Positions 6,329 through 13,184 are shown, numbered from the stretch's first letter. The stretch is DNA of 13,986 nucleotides from CAZGOM01 sp964542875 (GCA_964542875.1 CAZIWA010000140.1:1-13986); one strand, 5' to 3'. Numbers and translations are program-made. Notes: generated by a model from the letters alone, not told the origin.

Positions 6329-6358
6329 GGGTTGTCGGGTTGTCGGGTTGTCGGGGGG
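6329..6358 (+). repeat. Tandem octanucleotide repeat (GGGTTGTC)3 plus G run
   Basis: Three perfect copies of GGGTTGTC (6329-6352) are followed by GGGGGG (6353-6358), 54 bases after the Ser/Thr kinase stop. The four G tracts with five-base spacers could form a G-quadruplex on the + strand. A weak 5-bp hairpin follows (GGCTT 6357-6361 with AAGCC 6367-6371) without a T-run. The unit differs from the AGGGTCT array after nuoF, but position, orientation and G-tract design are alike. Confidence 0.9.
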
Positions 6359-6490
6359 CTTCGAAAAAGCCTGATCCATCCCAAGCGCATGCTCCTTTGA
6401 TGCCCAATCTCGATCACCTTACTCCCCGACACCCGGTGCGTGCGCGTTCGTTAAATGCAATTGCCTCGTTTAGTCCGTGCCCGGGCTTCT

Positions 6491-6520
6491 TTAATGGGCC
6501 GATTGAGGCTACGATACGAT
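6491..6520 (+). promoter_or_regulatory. Possible promoter giving a leaderless histidine kinase mRNA
   Basis: TACGAT at 6515-6520 (4 of 6 to TATAAT) ends six bases before the ATG at 6527, so the expected transcription start coincides with the A of the start codon. A -35-like TTAATG lies at 6491-6496 with an 18-base spacer (3 of 6). A second TACGAT overlaps at 6510-6515. No close ribosome-binding site is present; the nearest GAGG is about 18 bases from the ATG. The match is weak. Confidence 0.3.
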
Positions 6521-6526
6521 TCCTGA

Positions 6527-8194
6527 ATGACCCCCGTGCGCCTTAGTCTTGCGACCAAATGCCAGCTCCTGTTTGGGGCAGCGGTGGTCATTATTTTGTT
6601 TACGGCGATGTTCGTGGTGAGCTATCGGATGTCGGCCCTGGTGAAAGAAGGCCAGGAAGAGACGGCCCGGAAGCTGGCCAATGCATGGCTGTCGGACATG
6701 ATCCAGCTCGGGGGGAATTTCAGTTCGCCGCAGGCTTCCGACGTGAAGGAATGGACGGGGGATGACCTGATCATCGCGCTGGTGGAGCGTGGGGATTTTG
6801 CGGCTACGGAGCAGAGCAACAAGTTTTTGTCGCAGGCGCTGGAGCGGTTTAAGACCCGGCCCGATGTGAATGAGTTTGCGGTGATGTACACCGATGAGCG
6901 GTCGCAGGAGTTTCTGGTGTACGCCAGGGCGATCCGCAAGGACGACTTAAGCCGGCTTCGCGGGGGGACCGGGGTGGGGGTGAGCCCGGTGGTGGATTCA
7001 GCGGGATTGGTGAATCCGCTTCAGATGGTGCTGATCATTCGGCTCAAGAGCGAGCTGACGTCCAGGCAGCAGATGCTTAACCAGATCTACCTGATCGCCG
7101 CAGGCATTGTGGCCGGCGTGCTGGCGATCGGCGTGTTTTACCTGATCTCCATGCGGCTGATTTTGTCGCCTGTGCGGGTGCTGCGCGATGCCGCGGAAAA
7201 AGCATCGACGGGCAACCTGAATGTCCGGGCGGAGATTTCAACCGGTGATGAGTTTGAGCAGCTTTCGGGCATTTTCAACCAGACGATGGAAACGCTCAAG
7301 GCCAGCCAGGACAGGCTTAAGACGGTGAACAAGTCGCTGGACTTGAAACTGGGGGAACTGGCGCAGTCGAACGTGTCGCTGTTTGAGGCCAACAAGGTGA
7401 AGGGTGAGTTTTTGGCGAATGTGTCGCATGAATTGCGGACGCCGTTGAACTCGATCATCGGGTTTGCGGAGCTGTTGGCGGAATCATTTGGCGACTCCAA
7501 TGCGCAGGATGAAAAGAAGCGTAAGTGGGCGGGGAATATTACGGTTTCCAGCCGAAGGCTTTTGGAATTGATCAATGACCTGCTGGACCTTGCGAAGATC
7601 GAAGCCGGCCGGGTGGACCTGCGGGTGGGGCCGGTGAGCATTGCGGACACTGTGGAAGGGCTGGTGAACCTGATCAAGCCGCAGGCGGACAAGCGAGGGG
7701 TGAAGGTGCAGATCGCGGTGGAGGGGAATCTGCCGGTGGTGATGACGGACCCCGGGAAGCTGCAGCAGATCATTTTCAACTTCCTCTCCAATGCGGTGAA
7801 GTTTTCGCCGGAGGGGAAGGGGGTGGTGATTTTGAGTGCAACGCTGACGCCGCCGCCGCTGGGGCAGACGCAGCCGAGGGTGCGGATTGCGGTGATCGAT
7901 AACGGGCCGGGCATCAAGCGCGAAGACCATGAGCGGATCTTTGAAAAGTTCACGCAGGTGGAGAGCACGCACACGCGGGGGTATGAAGGCACGGGGCTCG
8001 GGCTGACGATCTGCAAGGAATTGGCGGAGCTTCTGCAGGGGCAGATATTGCTGGATTCCGAGCCGGGCAAGGGCGCGACTTTCATGTTGTACATTCCCGT
8101 ATCCGTGCAGACGCAGGCGGTGCCGCTGATGCCGAACGCGGCGCAGAGGTCGATGAGCGTGGCGACATCGCAGGGCCAAGTGGGCCGGCCTTGA
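6527..8194 (+). CDS. HAMP-domain sensor histidine kinase (orphan)
   Basis: This is a 555-residue membrane sensor kinase. Order of parts: transmembrane helix 1 at about 14-35, an extracytoplasmic region of about 150 residues with no recognisable sensor fold, transmembrane helix 2 at about 186-208, HAMP at about 208-260, a coiled linker to about 290, HisKA with the H box VSHELRTPLNSIIGF (phospho-accepting H301), then HATPase_c with N box NFLSNAVKFSP (N418, N422), G1 DNGPGI (D458), F box IFEKFTQVE and G2 GTGLGLTI (488-495). All catalytic boxes are intact. The last 30 residues are a Gln/Ala/Ser-rich tail. There is no receiver domain, and no response regulator gene lies in the window, so the partner is elsewhere. 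ATG 6527 is the first plausible start, but it has no clear ribosome-binding site and the message may be leaderless. The PhyH-type gene follows after 48 bases; it carries its own possible -10 box. Confidence 0.94.
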   Translation: MTPVRLSLATKCQLLFGAAVVIILFTAMFVVSYRMSALVKEGQEETARKLANAWLSDMIQLGGNFSSPQASDVKEWTGDDLIIALVERGDFAATEQSNKFLSQALERFKTRPDVNEFAVMYTDERSQEFLVYARAIRKDDLSRLRGGTGVGVSPVVDSAGLVNPLQMVLIIRLKSELTSRQQMLNQIYLIAAGIVAGVLAIGVFYLISMRLILSPVRVLRDAAEKASTGNLNVRAEISTGDEFEQLSGIFNQTMETLKASQDRLKTVNKSLDLKLGELAQSNVSLFEANKVKGEFLANVSHELRTPLNSIIGFAELLAESFGDSNAQDEKKRKWAGNITVSSRRLLELINDLLDLAKIEAGRVDLRVGPVSIADTVEGLVNLIKPQADKRGVKVQIAVEGNLPVVMTDPGKLQQIIFNFLSNAVKFSPEGKGVVILSATLTPPPLGQTQPRVRIAVIDNGPGIKREDHERIFEKFTQVESTHTRGYEGTGLGLTICKELAELLQGQILLDSEPGKGATFMLYIPVSVQTQAVPLMPNAAQRSMSVATSQGQVGRP

Positions 8195-8242
8195 GGGTCA
8201 TGAAAGCGTGAGATGTAATACAATCCAATCGGAGGGTTATTT

Positions 8243-8992
8243 ATGTCAATTATTCTTTCGCAGCAGCAGGTTCATACTTATCGCCACGATGGTCATTTGA
8301 CGGTGCCGGGCGTGTTTACGCATGAAGAGATGGAAGCGGCGGCGGCGGATGCGCATGCCTGGGGCCGGGAATTTCTTTCCACCTTGGACGACGCCAAACG
8401 GGCCTGGTACCTGGAGCGCAATACGCCCGAAGCGCATGTGCTGCGCAAACTGGATAACCCAGTACACCATCGGGAGGCGTTTAAGACGCTGGCGAGGAAT
8501 CCGAAGCTGGTGTCGATGGTGGAGACGCTGATCGGACCGGGCGTGAGCGTTTATTTTTCACAGATATTCTTCAAACCGCCTCACGGAGGCGGGCCCAAGC
8601 CGGTGCATCAGGACAACTTTTATTTTGGCCCCAACAACATCGAAGGGGTGGTGACGGCGTGGATTGCGATGGACGATGCGACGATCGAAAATGGCTGCAT
8701 GTGGTTTGGCGAAGGCACCAACCGGGGCCAGATTTATAAGCATGTGGCGCCTGCTGACGAGCCCTTTAACCTGCAGGTGCCGGACGAGATCGCCAAGACG
8801 ATTCCGATGACGCCGGGGCCTGTGCCCAAGGGCGGGGTGTCGTTCCACCATGGCAACACGTTTCATCAATCTTCGGACAACAAGAGCGACAAATGGCGTC
8901 GTGCAGCGGCGCTTCATTACGTGAACCATCAGACGCGTTTTGACCATCCGGCGCTGCCTTATGATCACAGCATTGTCTTTCGGGTGAATTGA
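8243..8992 (+). CDS. Phytanoyl-CoA dioxygenase (PhyH) family protein
   Basis: This 249-residue protein is a member of the Fe(II)/2-oxoglutarate-dependent PhyH family. The iron ligands are visible: H122-x-D124 in PVHQDNFYF and a distal histidine H208 in FHHGNTFHQSSDN, followed by Arg219/Arg220 in RRAAALHY, the expected 2-oxoglutarate carboxylate anchor. WIAMDDATIENGCMWF (140-155) is the typical core strand of the family. It probably hydroxylates a small molecule in the cytoplasm; the family covers lipids, antibiotics, ectoine and others, so the substrate is open. The start is well supported: GGAGGG at 8231-8236 lies 6 bases before ATG 8243. TACAAT at 8219-8224 (5 of 6 to TATAAT) may be its own -10 box although the -35 is poor, so it may be transcribed alone or with the upstream histidine kinase. 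No reductase or transporter is adjacent to hint at the substrate. Confidence 0.9.
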   Translation: MSIILSQQQVHTYRHDGHLTVPGVFTHEEMEAAAADAHAWGREFLSTLDDAKRAWYLERNTPEAHVLRKLDNPVHHREAFKTLARNPKLVSMVETLIGPGVSVYFSQIFFKPPHGGGPKPVHQDNFYFGPNNIEGVVTAWIAMDDATIENGCMWFGEGTNRGQIYKHVAPADEPFNLQVPDEIAKTIPMTPGPVPKGGVSFHHGNTFHQSSDNKSDKWRRAAALHYVNHQTRFDHPALPYDHSIVFRVN

Positions 8993-8998
8993 GCCGTT

Positions 8999-9012
8999 GG
9001 GCGATTGCGCCC
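8999..9012 (+). terminator. Weak hairpin after the PhyH-type gene
   Basis: GGGCG (8999-9003) and CGCCC (9008-9012) pair around ATTG, seven bases after the stop codon. Only a loose T-rich stretch follows (AAATTTATTG at 9018-9027), so termination here would be weak. Confidence 0.3.
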
Positions 9013-9024
9013 TGGTGAAATTTA

Positions 9025-9053
9025 TTGTGTGCCGGGGGTAGCCTCGTTATGCT
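9025..9053 (+). promoter_or_regulatory. Possible promoter of the small membrane protein gene
   Basis: TTGTGT (9025-9030, 3 of 6) and TATGCT (9048-9053, 4 of 6) are 17 bases apart. A start near 9060 would give a 24-nt leader containing AGGGA (9072-9076), 7 bases before ATG 9084. Confidence 0.35.
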
Positions 9054-9083
9054 AGGTATAGGTAAACCACCAGGGAATTTTGA

Positions 9084-9425
9084 ATGCTAGCGGTGACGGC
9101 CTGGGAATTCATGTTTGTGGAGCTTTGGCGTTATTCGGCCACGGAGCCGACGCCTTATCAGCCGATCTACCGGAGCATTAACGCGGTGGAGGCGTTGATC
9201 TGGCTGGGGTTCGCGGTGGCGGTGTTGTACAGAAATCGGCGGCATCGAAAGTCGAGCGTGGAACTTGTTTATGCCGGGCTGTTTTTCATTTTTGCGATGA
9301 CGGATGTGCGGGAAGCATTCGTGGTGCAGCCGTGGCTGATTGTGTTCAAGGGGCTGGTGTTGCTGGCGCTTCTGGTGGTGAGGCAGAAGGTGCGCAACAA
9401 GTACTACCCTGAGAGCAAGTGGTGA
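9084..9425 (+). CDS. Small membrane protein, unknown function
   Basis: This 113-residue protein is not one I recognise. It has three likely membrane helices at about 32-49, 59-75 and 82-99, joined by an Arg/His/Lys-rich loop (YRNRRHRKSS, 49-58), with a charged C-terminus (RQKVRNKYYPESKW). The first 30 residues contain aromatic and proline-rich sequence (WEFMFVELWRYSATEPTPYQ) and a short hydrophobic start. Most positive residues fall in the loop after helix 1 and in the tail. There are no cysteines and no catalytic motif. AGGGA at 9072-9076 precedes ATG 9084 by 7 bases, and a promoter-like pair lies upstream. It is convergent with the deacetylase gene, with only 16 bases between the two stop codons and no hairpin there. 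Coding appearance and signals make it a credible gene. Confidence 0.7.
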   Translation: MLAVTAWEFMFVELWRYSATEPTPYQPIYRSINAVEALIWLGFAVAVLYRNRRHRKSSVELVYAGLFFIFAMTDVREAFVVQPWLIVFKGLVLLALLVVRQKVRNKYYPESKW

Positions 9426-9441
9426 AGCTGGAATGAGGTCA

Positions 9442-10392
9442 TTATTGATTTAAGCCAAGCAGTTGCCGGGCGTGGGCGGCGACGCCGTCGGAGAGGGTTT
9501 GCAGGTTGTATCCGCCTTCCAGGAGTGAGACGTATTTGCCGGCGCAGTGGCGATTGGCGGCATCCAGCAGCAGCCGAGTCATCATCGCGAAGCCGGCGGG
9601 AGTGAGCTCCATGGAGGCTAGGGGATCACCCGCTGCGGCATCGAAGCCGGCGCTGATGAGCAGAAACTGGGGTTGGAAAGCATCGAGCGCGGGGATGATT
9701 TTTTCGTTGAAGGCGTGCTCGTACTGGGCATCGCCCGAGCCGGGAGGCATGGGGATGTTGAGCGTGAATCCGGAGCCGGGGCCTTTGCCGGTCTCGCGGG
9801 CGAAGCCGGTGCCGGGGTAGAAGCGTGTAGGGTCTTGATGGATGGAGACGAAGAGGACATCGGACCGGCTTTCAAACAGGTGTTGGGTGCCGTTTCCGTG
9901 GTGGACGTCGAAGTCCACGATGGCGACACGGCTGAGACCTTTTTTCTGCGTAAGCCAGGCTGCGGCGACGGCGATGTGGTTGATGATGCAAAAGCCCATG
10001 GCGCGGTCGAACTCCGCATGGTGGCCGGGCGGACGGTGCAGGCAGAGGGCGTTGGTGTCTTTGCCGGCGAGGATGGCCTCGGCCGCGGCGATGGCGCCGC
10101 CGGTGGCTAAAAGGGCGATGCGGAAGCTTTCGCGGGAGATGGGGGTGTCGTTATCGAGGTGGCTGACGCGGCCTTGCTCGCAGGCGAGCTGGGCGGCGGT
10201 GAGGTAGTCGGGGTCGTGAATCAGACCTGGGATGGCGATGTCGGCTTCACGGAATGGGATGTGGGTGAATTTATCCCAGAGGCCGGCGGACTTTAAGCCT
10301 TGGGTGATGGCGCGCAAGCGGTCGGGACGCTCAGGGTGGCGGGGGCCGGTGTCGTGGTTGAGGAAGTCATCGGAGTAGATGAGGAGGGTCAT
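9442..10392 (-). CDS. Class II histone deacetylase-like amidohydrolase
   Basis: This 316-residue zinc-dependent deacetylase belongs to the HDAC/acetylpolyamine amidohydrolase/AcuC superfamily. Motifs in order: HPERPDRLRAI near 19-29, LHRPPGHHAEFDRAMGFC (H124, H125 of the charge relay), VDFDVHHGNGTQ (zinc ligands D162 and H164), SIHQDPTRFYPGTG, SAGFDAAAGDPLA (zinc ligand D251) and LLEGGYNL (transition-state tyrosine Y295). The set is complete. RPPGHHAE and the HQ-YPGTG motif point to the class II/HDAH branch. Bacteria have no classical histones, so acetylpolyamines, acetylated proteins or other amides are likelier substrates. I start at the ATG complement at 10390-10392, where the conserved MTLLIYSDDF begins; the frame stays open to 10644, but the extra 84 residues are low-complexity and cross the terminator. 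No clear ribosome-binding site is visible. The aminotransferase upstream ends in a terminator, so this gene probably has its own promoter. Confidence 0.9.
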   Translation of the reverse strand: MTLLIYSDDFLNHDTGPRHPERPDRLRAITQGLKSAGLWDKFTHIPFREADIAIPGLIHDPDYLTAAQLACEQGRVSHLDNDTPISRESFRIALLATGGAIAAAEAILAGKDTNALCLHRPPGHHAEFDRAMGFCIINHIAVAAAWLTQKKGLSRVAIVDFDVHHGNGTQHLFESRSDVLFVSIHQDPTRFYPGTGFARETGKGPGSGFTLNIPMPPGSGDAQYEHAFNEKIIPALDAFQPQFLLISAGFDAAAGDPLASMELTPAGFAMMTRLLLDAANRHCAGKYVSLLEGGYNLQTLSDGVAAHARQLLGLNQ

Positions 10393-10481
10393 GGGAACGA
10401 AGGTACAGGCGGAAAGGCAAAAGGTAAACGTGATACGGGATAAGTAAGAGGGCGAGATGGCGGCCGGAAAGTGATGAAAAG

Positions 10482-10514
10482 AAAACGGCATGAGCCTGGG
10501 GCTCATGCCGTTTT
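10482..10514 (-). terminator. Intrinsic terminator of the aminotransferase gene
   Basis: AAAACGGCATGAGCC (10482-10496) and GGCTCATGCCGTTTT (10500-10514) form a perfect 15-bp stem with a 3-base loop. On the - strand it lies 23 bases after the aminotransferase stop, and the stem runs into TTTTCTTTTC, a good U-tract. It isolates the aminotransferase from the downstream deacetylase gene. Its outer half (AAAACGGC/GCCGTTTT) matches the terminator at 4463-4515. Confidence 0.85.
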
Positions 10515-10537
10515 GAAGTGTGAGGTTGTCGACTGGA

Positions 10538-11917
10538 TCAGCGCTTGAGTACGAAGGCGAAGGCTTCGTCGAGGACCTTGAGGCCTTCGAGGGCGGCTTC
10601 AGCGGTGATGGTGAGCGGGGGGCTGACCTTGACGCTGGCGCCACCGAAGCCGACGGGTGCGAAGAGCATGAGGCCTTGCTGGACGGCGCGGCCGCAGACG
10701 GCCCAGGCGAGCTGGCCGTCAGGGTCTTTGGAGCCGGCTTTGACGCATTGGAGGGAGGCCACGAGGCCCTTACCGTGCTTGGCGATGATGACGTCCTTGT
10801 ACTTGGCCTGGAGCTTGTCGAGCTCGGCCTGGACGATGTTGCCGACCTTTTCGCTGTTTTCGACGAGCTTTTCCTTCTGGATCAGCTCAAGGCTGGCCAG
10901 GGCGCTGGCGGCGCAGATGGCGTTGCCGGAGTGGGTGCTGGTCATGGAGCCGGGGGGGAACTGGTCCATGAGTTCCTTGCGGCCAAAGACGGCCGAGAGA
11001 GGCAGGGAGCCGGAGACGCCCTTGCCGCAGGCGATGAGGTCTGGAGTGATGCCGTAGTGGTTAAAGCCCCAGAACTTGCCGGTGCGGCCAAAACCAGCCT
11101 GGACTTCGTCCATGGCGAGGATGACCTGGTGCTTCTTGCACCATGCGGCGAGCTTCTGCATGTATTCAACGGGGGCGAAGCTGGAGTTGCCGCCCTGGTA
11201 GGTTTCGGTCATGACGCCGGCGACCTGTTCGGGCTTGACACCGGCATCGGCCAGGGCTTTTTCGAAGGCGGAGAAGTCGTTGTCTTCCGGGTTGGAGCGG
11301 ATGCCGCCATCGGGGAAGGGGACTTGGAGGAAGTGGCTGTCGGAGTAGCCGATCCACTGCTTGAGGCCGGGGATGCCGCCTGCGAGCTGGGAGCCGAGGG
11401 TGCGGCCGTGGTAGGCGTTGTTGAAGGTGATGAAGACGTTGGGGGTGCGGCCCAGGCGGCGGGCATGTTCGCGTGCGAGCTTGATGCAGAGCTCGGTGGT
11501 TTCCGCACCGGTGGAGAGGAGCATGACCTTGTAGGCGCCGGGGATGGGGGCGACCTGCTGGAGGGCCTTGATGAGCTTGTAGCGCTCCTGAGTGGCGAAG
11601 CAGTAGCTGGTGAGCAGGGGCTTGGTGGCGACCTTGACGATGGCGTCGATCATTTCCTGGCGGCCGTGGCCGGCATTGGTGATGAGCACACCGGAGGTGA
11701 AGTCGATCCATTGGTTGCCGTAGGCATCGAAGACGTAGAAGTTTTGCGCCTTGTCCCAGATGACCGGGGGCTGGCCTTCCATGCAGAGGGGTTCATTTTC
11801 GCGCATGAACTCAAGAATCGGCACGGAGTCGGGGTGCGGAATGGCGGACTGGATGTTCCGGTGCTTGGTCTTGACGGGTGGGACTTGGACGGGCGTGATC
11901 GGGTAGGGGTCACCCAT
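10538..11917 (-). CDS. Class III PLP-dependent aminotransferase (GabT/ArgD-like)
   Basis: This 459-residue enzyme of fold type I, class III, moves an amino group, usually from an omega-amino substrate, to a 2-oxo acid. Visible motifs: WIDFTSGVLITNAGHG near 70-85, LLSTGAETTELCIKLAR (PLP phosphate region, about 133-149), NAYHGRTLG (167-175), MDEVQAGFGRTGKFWGF (D270 contacts the pyridine nitrogen), IACGKGVSGSLPLSAV with Schiff-base lysine K299, and STHSGNAICAASALASLE. Length and the complete motif set indicate an active enzyme. The substrate (4-aminobutyrate, ornithine, diamine, or another) cannot be fixed by eye, so no gene symbol is given. The start at the ATG complement 11915-11917 has an AAGG about 9 bases upstream and a perfect -10 box further up, and the stop is followed by a terminator, so it looks monocistronic. 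It lies next to a deacetylase and a sugar kinase; a role in polyamine or amino-acid breakdown is only a guess. Confidence 0.92.
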   Translation of the reverse strand: MGDPYPITPVQVPPVKTKHRNIQSAIPHPDSVPILEFMRENEPLCMEGQPPVIWDKAQNFYVFDAYGNQWIDFTSGVLITNAGHGRQEMIDAIVKVATKPLLTSYCFATQERYKLIKALQQVAPIPGAYKVMLLSTGAETTELCIKLAREHARRLGRTPNVFITFNNAYHGRTLGSQLAGGIPGLKQWIGYSDSHFLQVPFPDGGIRSNPEDNDFSAFEKALADAGVKPEQVAGVMTETYQGGNSSFAPVEYMQKLAAWCKKHQVILAMDEVQAGFGRTGKFWGFNHYGITPDLIACGKGVSGSLPLSAVFGRKELMDQFPPGSMTSTHSGNAICAASALASLELIQKEKLVENSEKVGNIVQAELDKLQAKYKDVIIAKHGKGLVASLQCVKAGSKDPDGQLAWAVCGRAVQQGLMLFAPVGFGGASVKVSPPLTITAEAALEGLKVLDEAFAFVLKR

Positions 11918-11964
11918 GATGAGAGGCCTTTTTAAAAGTGCAGGAGGGTCATGACAGGGGGAAC

Positions 11965-11993
11965 ATTATACGGCAAGGGTAGGGGGCCGTCTG
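11965..11993 (-). promoter_or_regulatory. Promoter of the aminotransferase gene
   Basis: Read on the - strand, a perfect TATAAT (complement of 11965-11970) follows CAGACG (complement of 11988-11993; GAC matches the core of TTGACA, 3 of 6) with a 17-base spacer. Transcription would start near 11958, giving a leader of about 40 nt to the ATG at 11917. This suggests the gene need not depend on the PfkB gene upstream. Confidence 0.55.
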
Positions 11994-12025
11994 GCCTGAA
12001 TGATTCAGGGCGTGGAGTGAGCGGG

Positions 12026-12949
12026 TTAGTCGATGAATTGGGCGACAAGGCTGTCGGGAATCTTCGGCGTGGCGCCGGGCTGGGAGGCGACGAAGGCGCC
12101 GACTTTGTTGGCGAGGTCCGCTGTTTTTTGCAGAGGCCAGCGGCGGACAAGCCCGATGAGCACTGCTGCGGAGCAGGAATCGCCCGCGCCGACATCGTCT
12201 GCGCCGGGGGCGCGATTGCACTCCACGGGGACGCCTTCGATGATGCTGGCGGGCGTCATGATCATGGTGCCCAGGTGGCCGCGGGTGAGGACGAGGTGTC
12301 TGAGCTTGAAGCGTTTCAAAAGGGTGAGGCACATCTGCTCCTGCGGCATCTGCGTGCCCAGGCCGATGCCCAGGGTCTGGCAGATGACGGGAAGCTCGCC
12401 GGTGTTGAGCTTGATGGCGGTGGAGAGTTCGAGGCTTTTTTCCAGGATTTCGCGCGAGTAATAGTGCTGCCGGAGATTGACATCAAAGAGCCGGACGGCC
12501 TGACGGGCGACATCCAGCACGCGCTGAAGGGTGAAGCGGCTCTGGGCGTTTCGTTGTGCGAGGGTGCCAAAGCAAATGGCATCGCACCTGCGGGCCAGGC
12601 CGTCCAGGTCCGGATCGAACTGGAGCCAGTCCCAGGCGACGTCCTGGACGATTTCGTAGGAGGGTTTATCTGCTTCATCGAAGCTGACGAAGACGCGGCC
12701 GGTTTTTTTGTCCGGGTCGGTCTGGACGGCGGTGGTGTCGACGCCGAAGCGGGAGAGCTCGTGCATGACGCGCTGGCCCAGGTCATCCTGGCCGATGCGG
12801 CTCAGAAGTGCGCCGCGGCCGGCGAGCCGGGCGGAGAGCTGCTGGGCGTGCACCGCCACGTTAAGCGGGGCGCCGCCGAGGATGGATTGGCCCCGGATGA
12901 TGTCAAACAGCGCTTCGCCGGCGCCGACAATGAGAAATGAGTCACTCAT
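12026..12949 (-). CDS. PfkB/ribokinase-family carbohydrate kinase (fructokinase-like)
   Basis: This 307-residue ATP-dependent sugar kinase is the typical length for the family. PfkB signature 1 is visible as GGAPLNVAVHAQQLS (25-39) and signature 2 as DDVGAGDSCSAAVLIGL (251-267), with the anion hole GAGD and catalytic base D257. Other family features are GEALFDII near the start, LLSRIGQDDLGQRV (48-61), and FDVNLRQHYYS (155-165), which is common in fructokinases. The usual DTTGAGD appears as DDVGAGD, a mild variation. It probably phosphorylates fructose or a related sugar or nucleoside in the cytoplasm. I start at the ATG complement 12947-12949 because MSDSFLIVGAGEALFD is a normal family N-terminus; the frame stays open to 13030, but the extra 27 residues have no family features and overlap the recA promoter. 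No strong ribosome-binding site is visible. It is divergent from recA and 108 bases upstream of the aminotransferase. Confidence 0.9.
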   Translation of the reverse strand: MSDSFLIVGAGEALFDIIRGQSILGGAPLNVAVHAQQLSARLAGRGALLSRIGQDDLGQRVMHELSRFGVDTTAVQTDPDKKTGRVFVSFDEADKPSYEIVQDVAWDWLQFDPDLDGLARRCDAICFGTLAQRNAQSRFTLQRVLDVARQAVRLFDVNLRQHYYSREILEKSLELSTAIKLNTGELPVICQTLGIGLGTQMPQEQMCLTLLKRFKLRHLVLTRGHLGTMIMTPASIIEGVPVECNRAPGADDVGAGDSCSAAVLIGLVRRWPLQKTADLANKVGAFVASQPGATPKIPDSLVAQFID

Positions 12950-13023
12950 AAGGTCTACCAAGGTATCGCGGTTCTGGTATGAAAGAGATGTGTGAAAAAG
13001 TTTCCCACCATGACGAGATAGGC

Positions 13024-13051
13024 TTGACAAACATGGCCGACAGGGTACCCT
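13024..13051 (+). promoter_or_regulatory. Possible recA promoter
   Basis: A perfect TTGACA at 13024-13029 is followed after 16 bases by TACCCT at 13046-13051 (3 of 6 to TATAAT). The -35 is strong and the -10 weak, which would suit a regulated promoter. A start near 13058 gives a recA leader of about 127 nt. Confidence 0.45.
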
Positions 13052-13060
13052 TACCTTACC

Positions 13061-13074
13061 CTAACAAAAGTTGG
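13061..13074. promoter_or_regulatory. Possible SOS (LexA-type) operator
   Basis: CTAACAAAAGTTGG resembles the Gram-positive LexA box pattern CGAAC-N4-GTTCG: the AAC and GTT half-sites are exact with N4 spacing, and 8 of the 10 half-site bases match. It lies just downstream of the predicted transcription start of recA, where a repressor could block elongation. Short matches occur by chance, and the LexA specificity of this organism is unknown. Confidence 0.3.
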
Positions 13075-13078
13075 ATCG

Positions 13079-13147
13079 ACCGGTGAGGAAACCGGTGCTA
13101 TCCGGCGAGAAACCAGGGGGAAGCCGGTCGCGTGTTACCGGCAACAC
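13079..13147 (+). other. Structured recA leader: three consecutive small hairpins
   Basis: Hairpin 1 is ACCGGT (13079-13084), loop GAGGAA, ACCGGT (13091-13096). Hairpin 2 is CCGGC (13102-13106) with GCCGG (13123-13127). Hairpin 3 is GTGTT (13132-13136) with AACAC (13143-13147) around ACCGGC. The motif CCGG recurs, so alternative pairings between the arms are possible. The region lies between the predicted promoter and the recA ribosome-binding site. Confidence 0.45.
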
Positions 13148-13184
13148 ACAAGACGTATTCAGCGAACCAGACGGAGAAAAAATC

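Noticed and set aside
10393..10644. N-terminal extension of the deacetylase up to 10644
   Set aside because: The extra 84 residues are low-complexity, run through the aminotransferase terminator and overlap the 3' end of that gene.
10520..11935. A 471-codon open frame on + over the aminotransferase gene
   Set aside because: It is antisense to a gene with complete PLP motifs; its translation is a monotonous Gly/Ala/Glu/Asp/Val-rich sequence typical of a GC-rich shadow frame, with no motif of its own.
11951..12940. A 329-codon open frame on + over the PfkB kinase gene
   Set aside because: It is the antisense shadow of a kinase with both PfkB signatures; the composition is biased and no domain is visible.
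12950..13030. N-terminal extension of the PfkB kinase up to 13030
   Set aside because: The added residues have no family similarity and overlap the -35 box of the recA promoter.
13083..13184. GTG 13083 as an upstream, in-frame recA start
   Set aside because: It lies in the hairpin-rich leader, has no ribosome-binding site, and would add 34 residues without RecA similarity; ATG 13185 has a good site.
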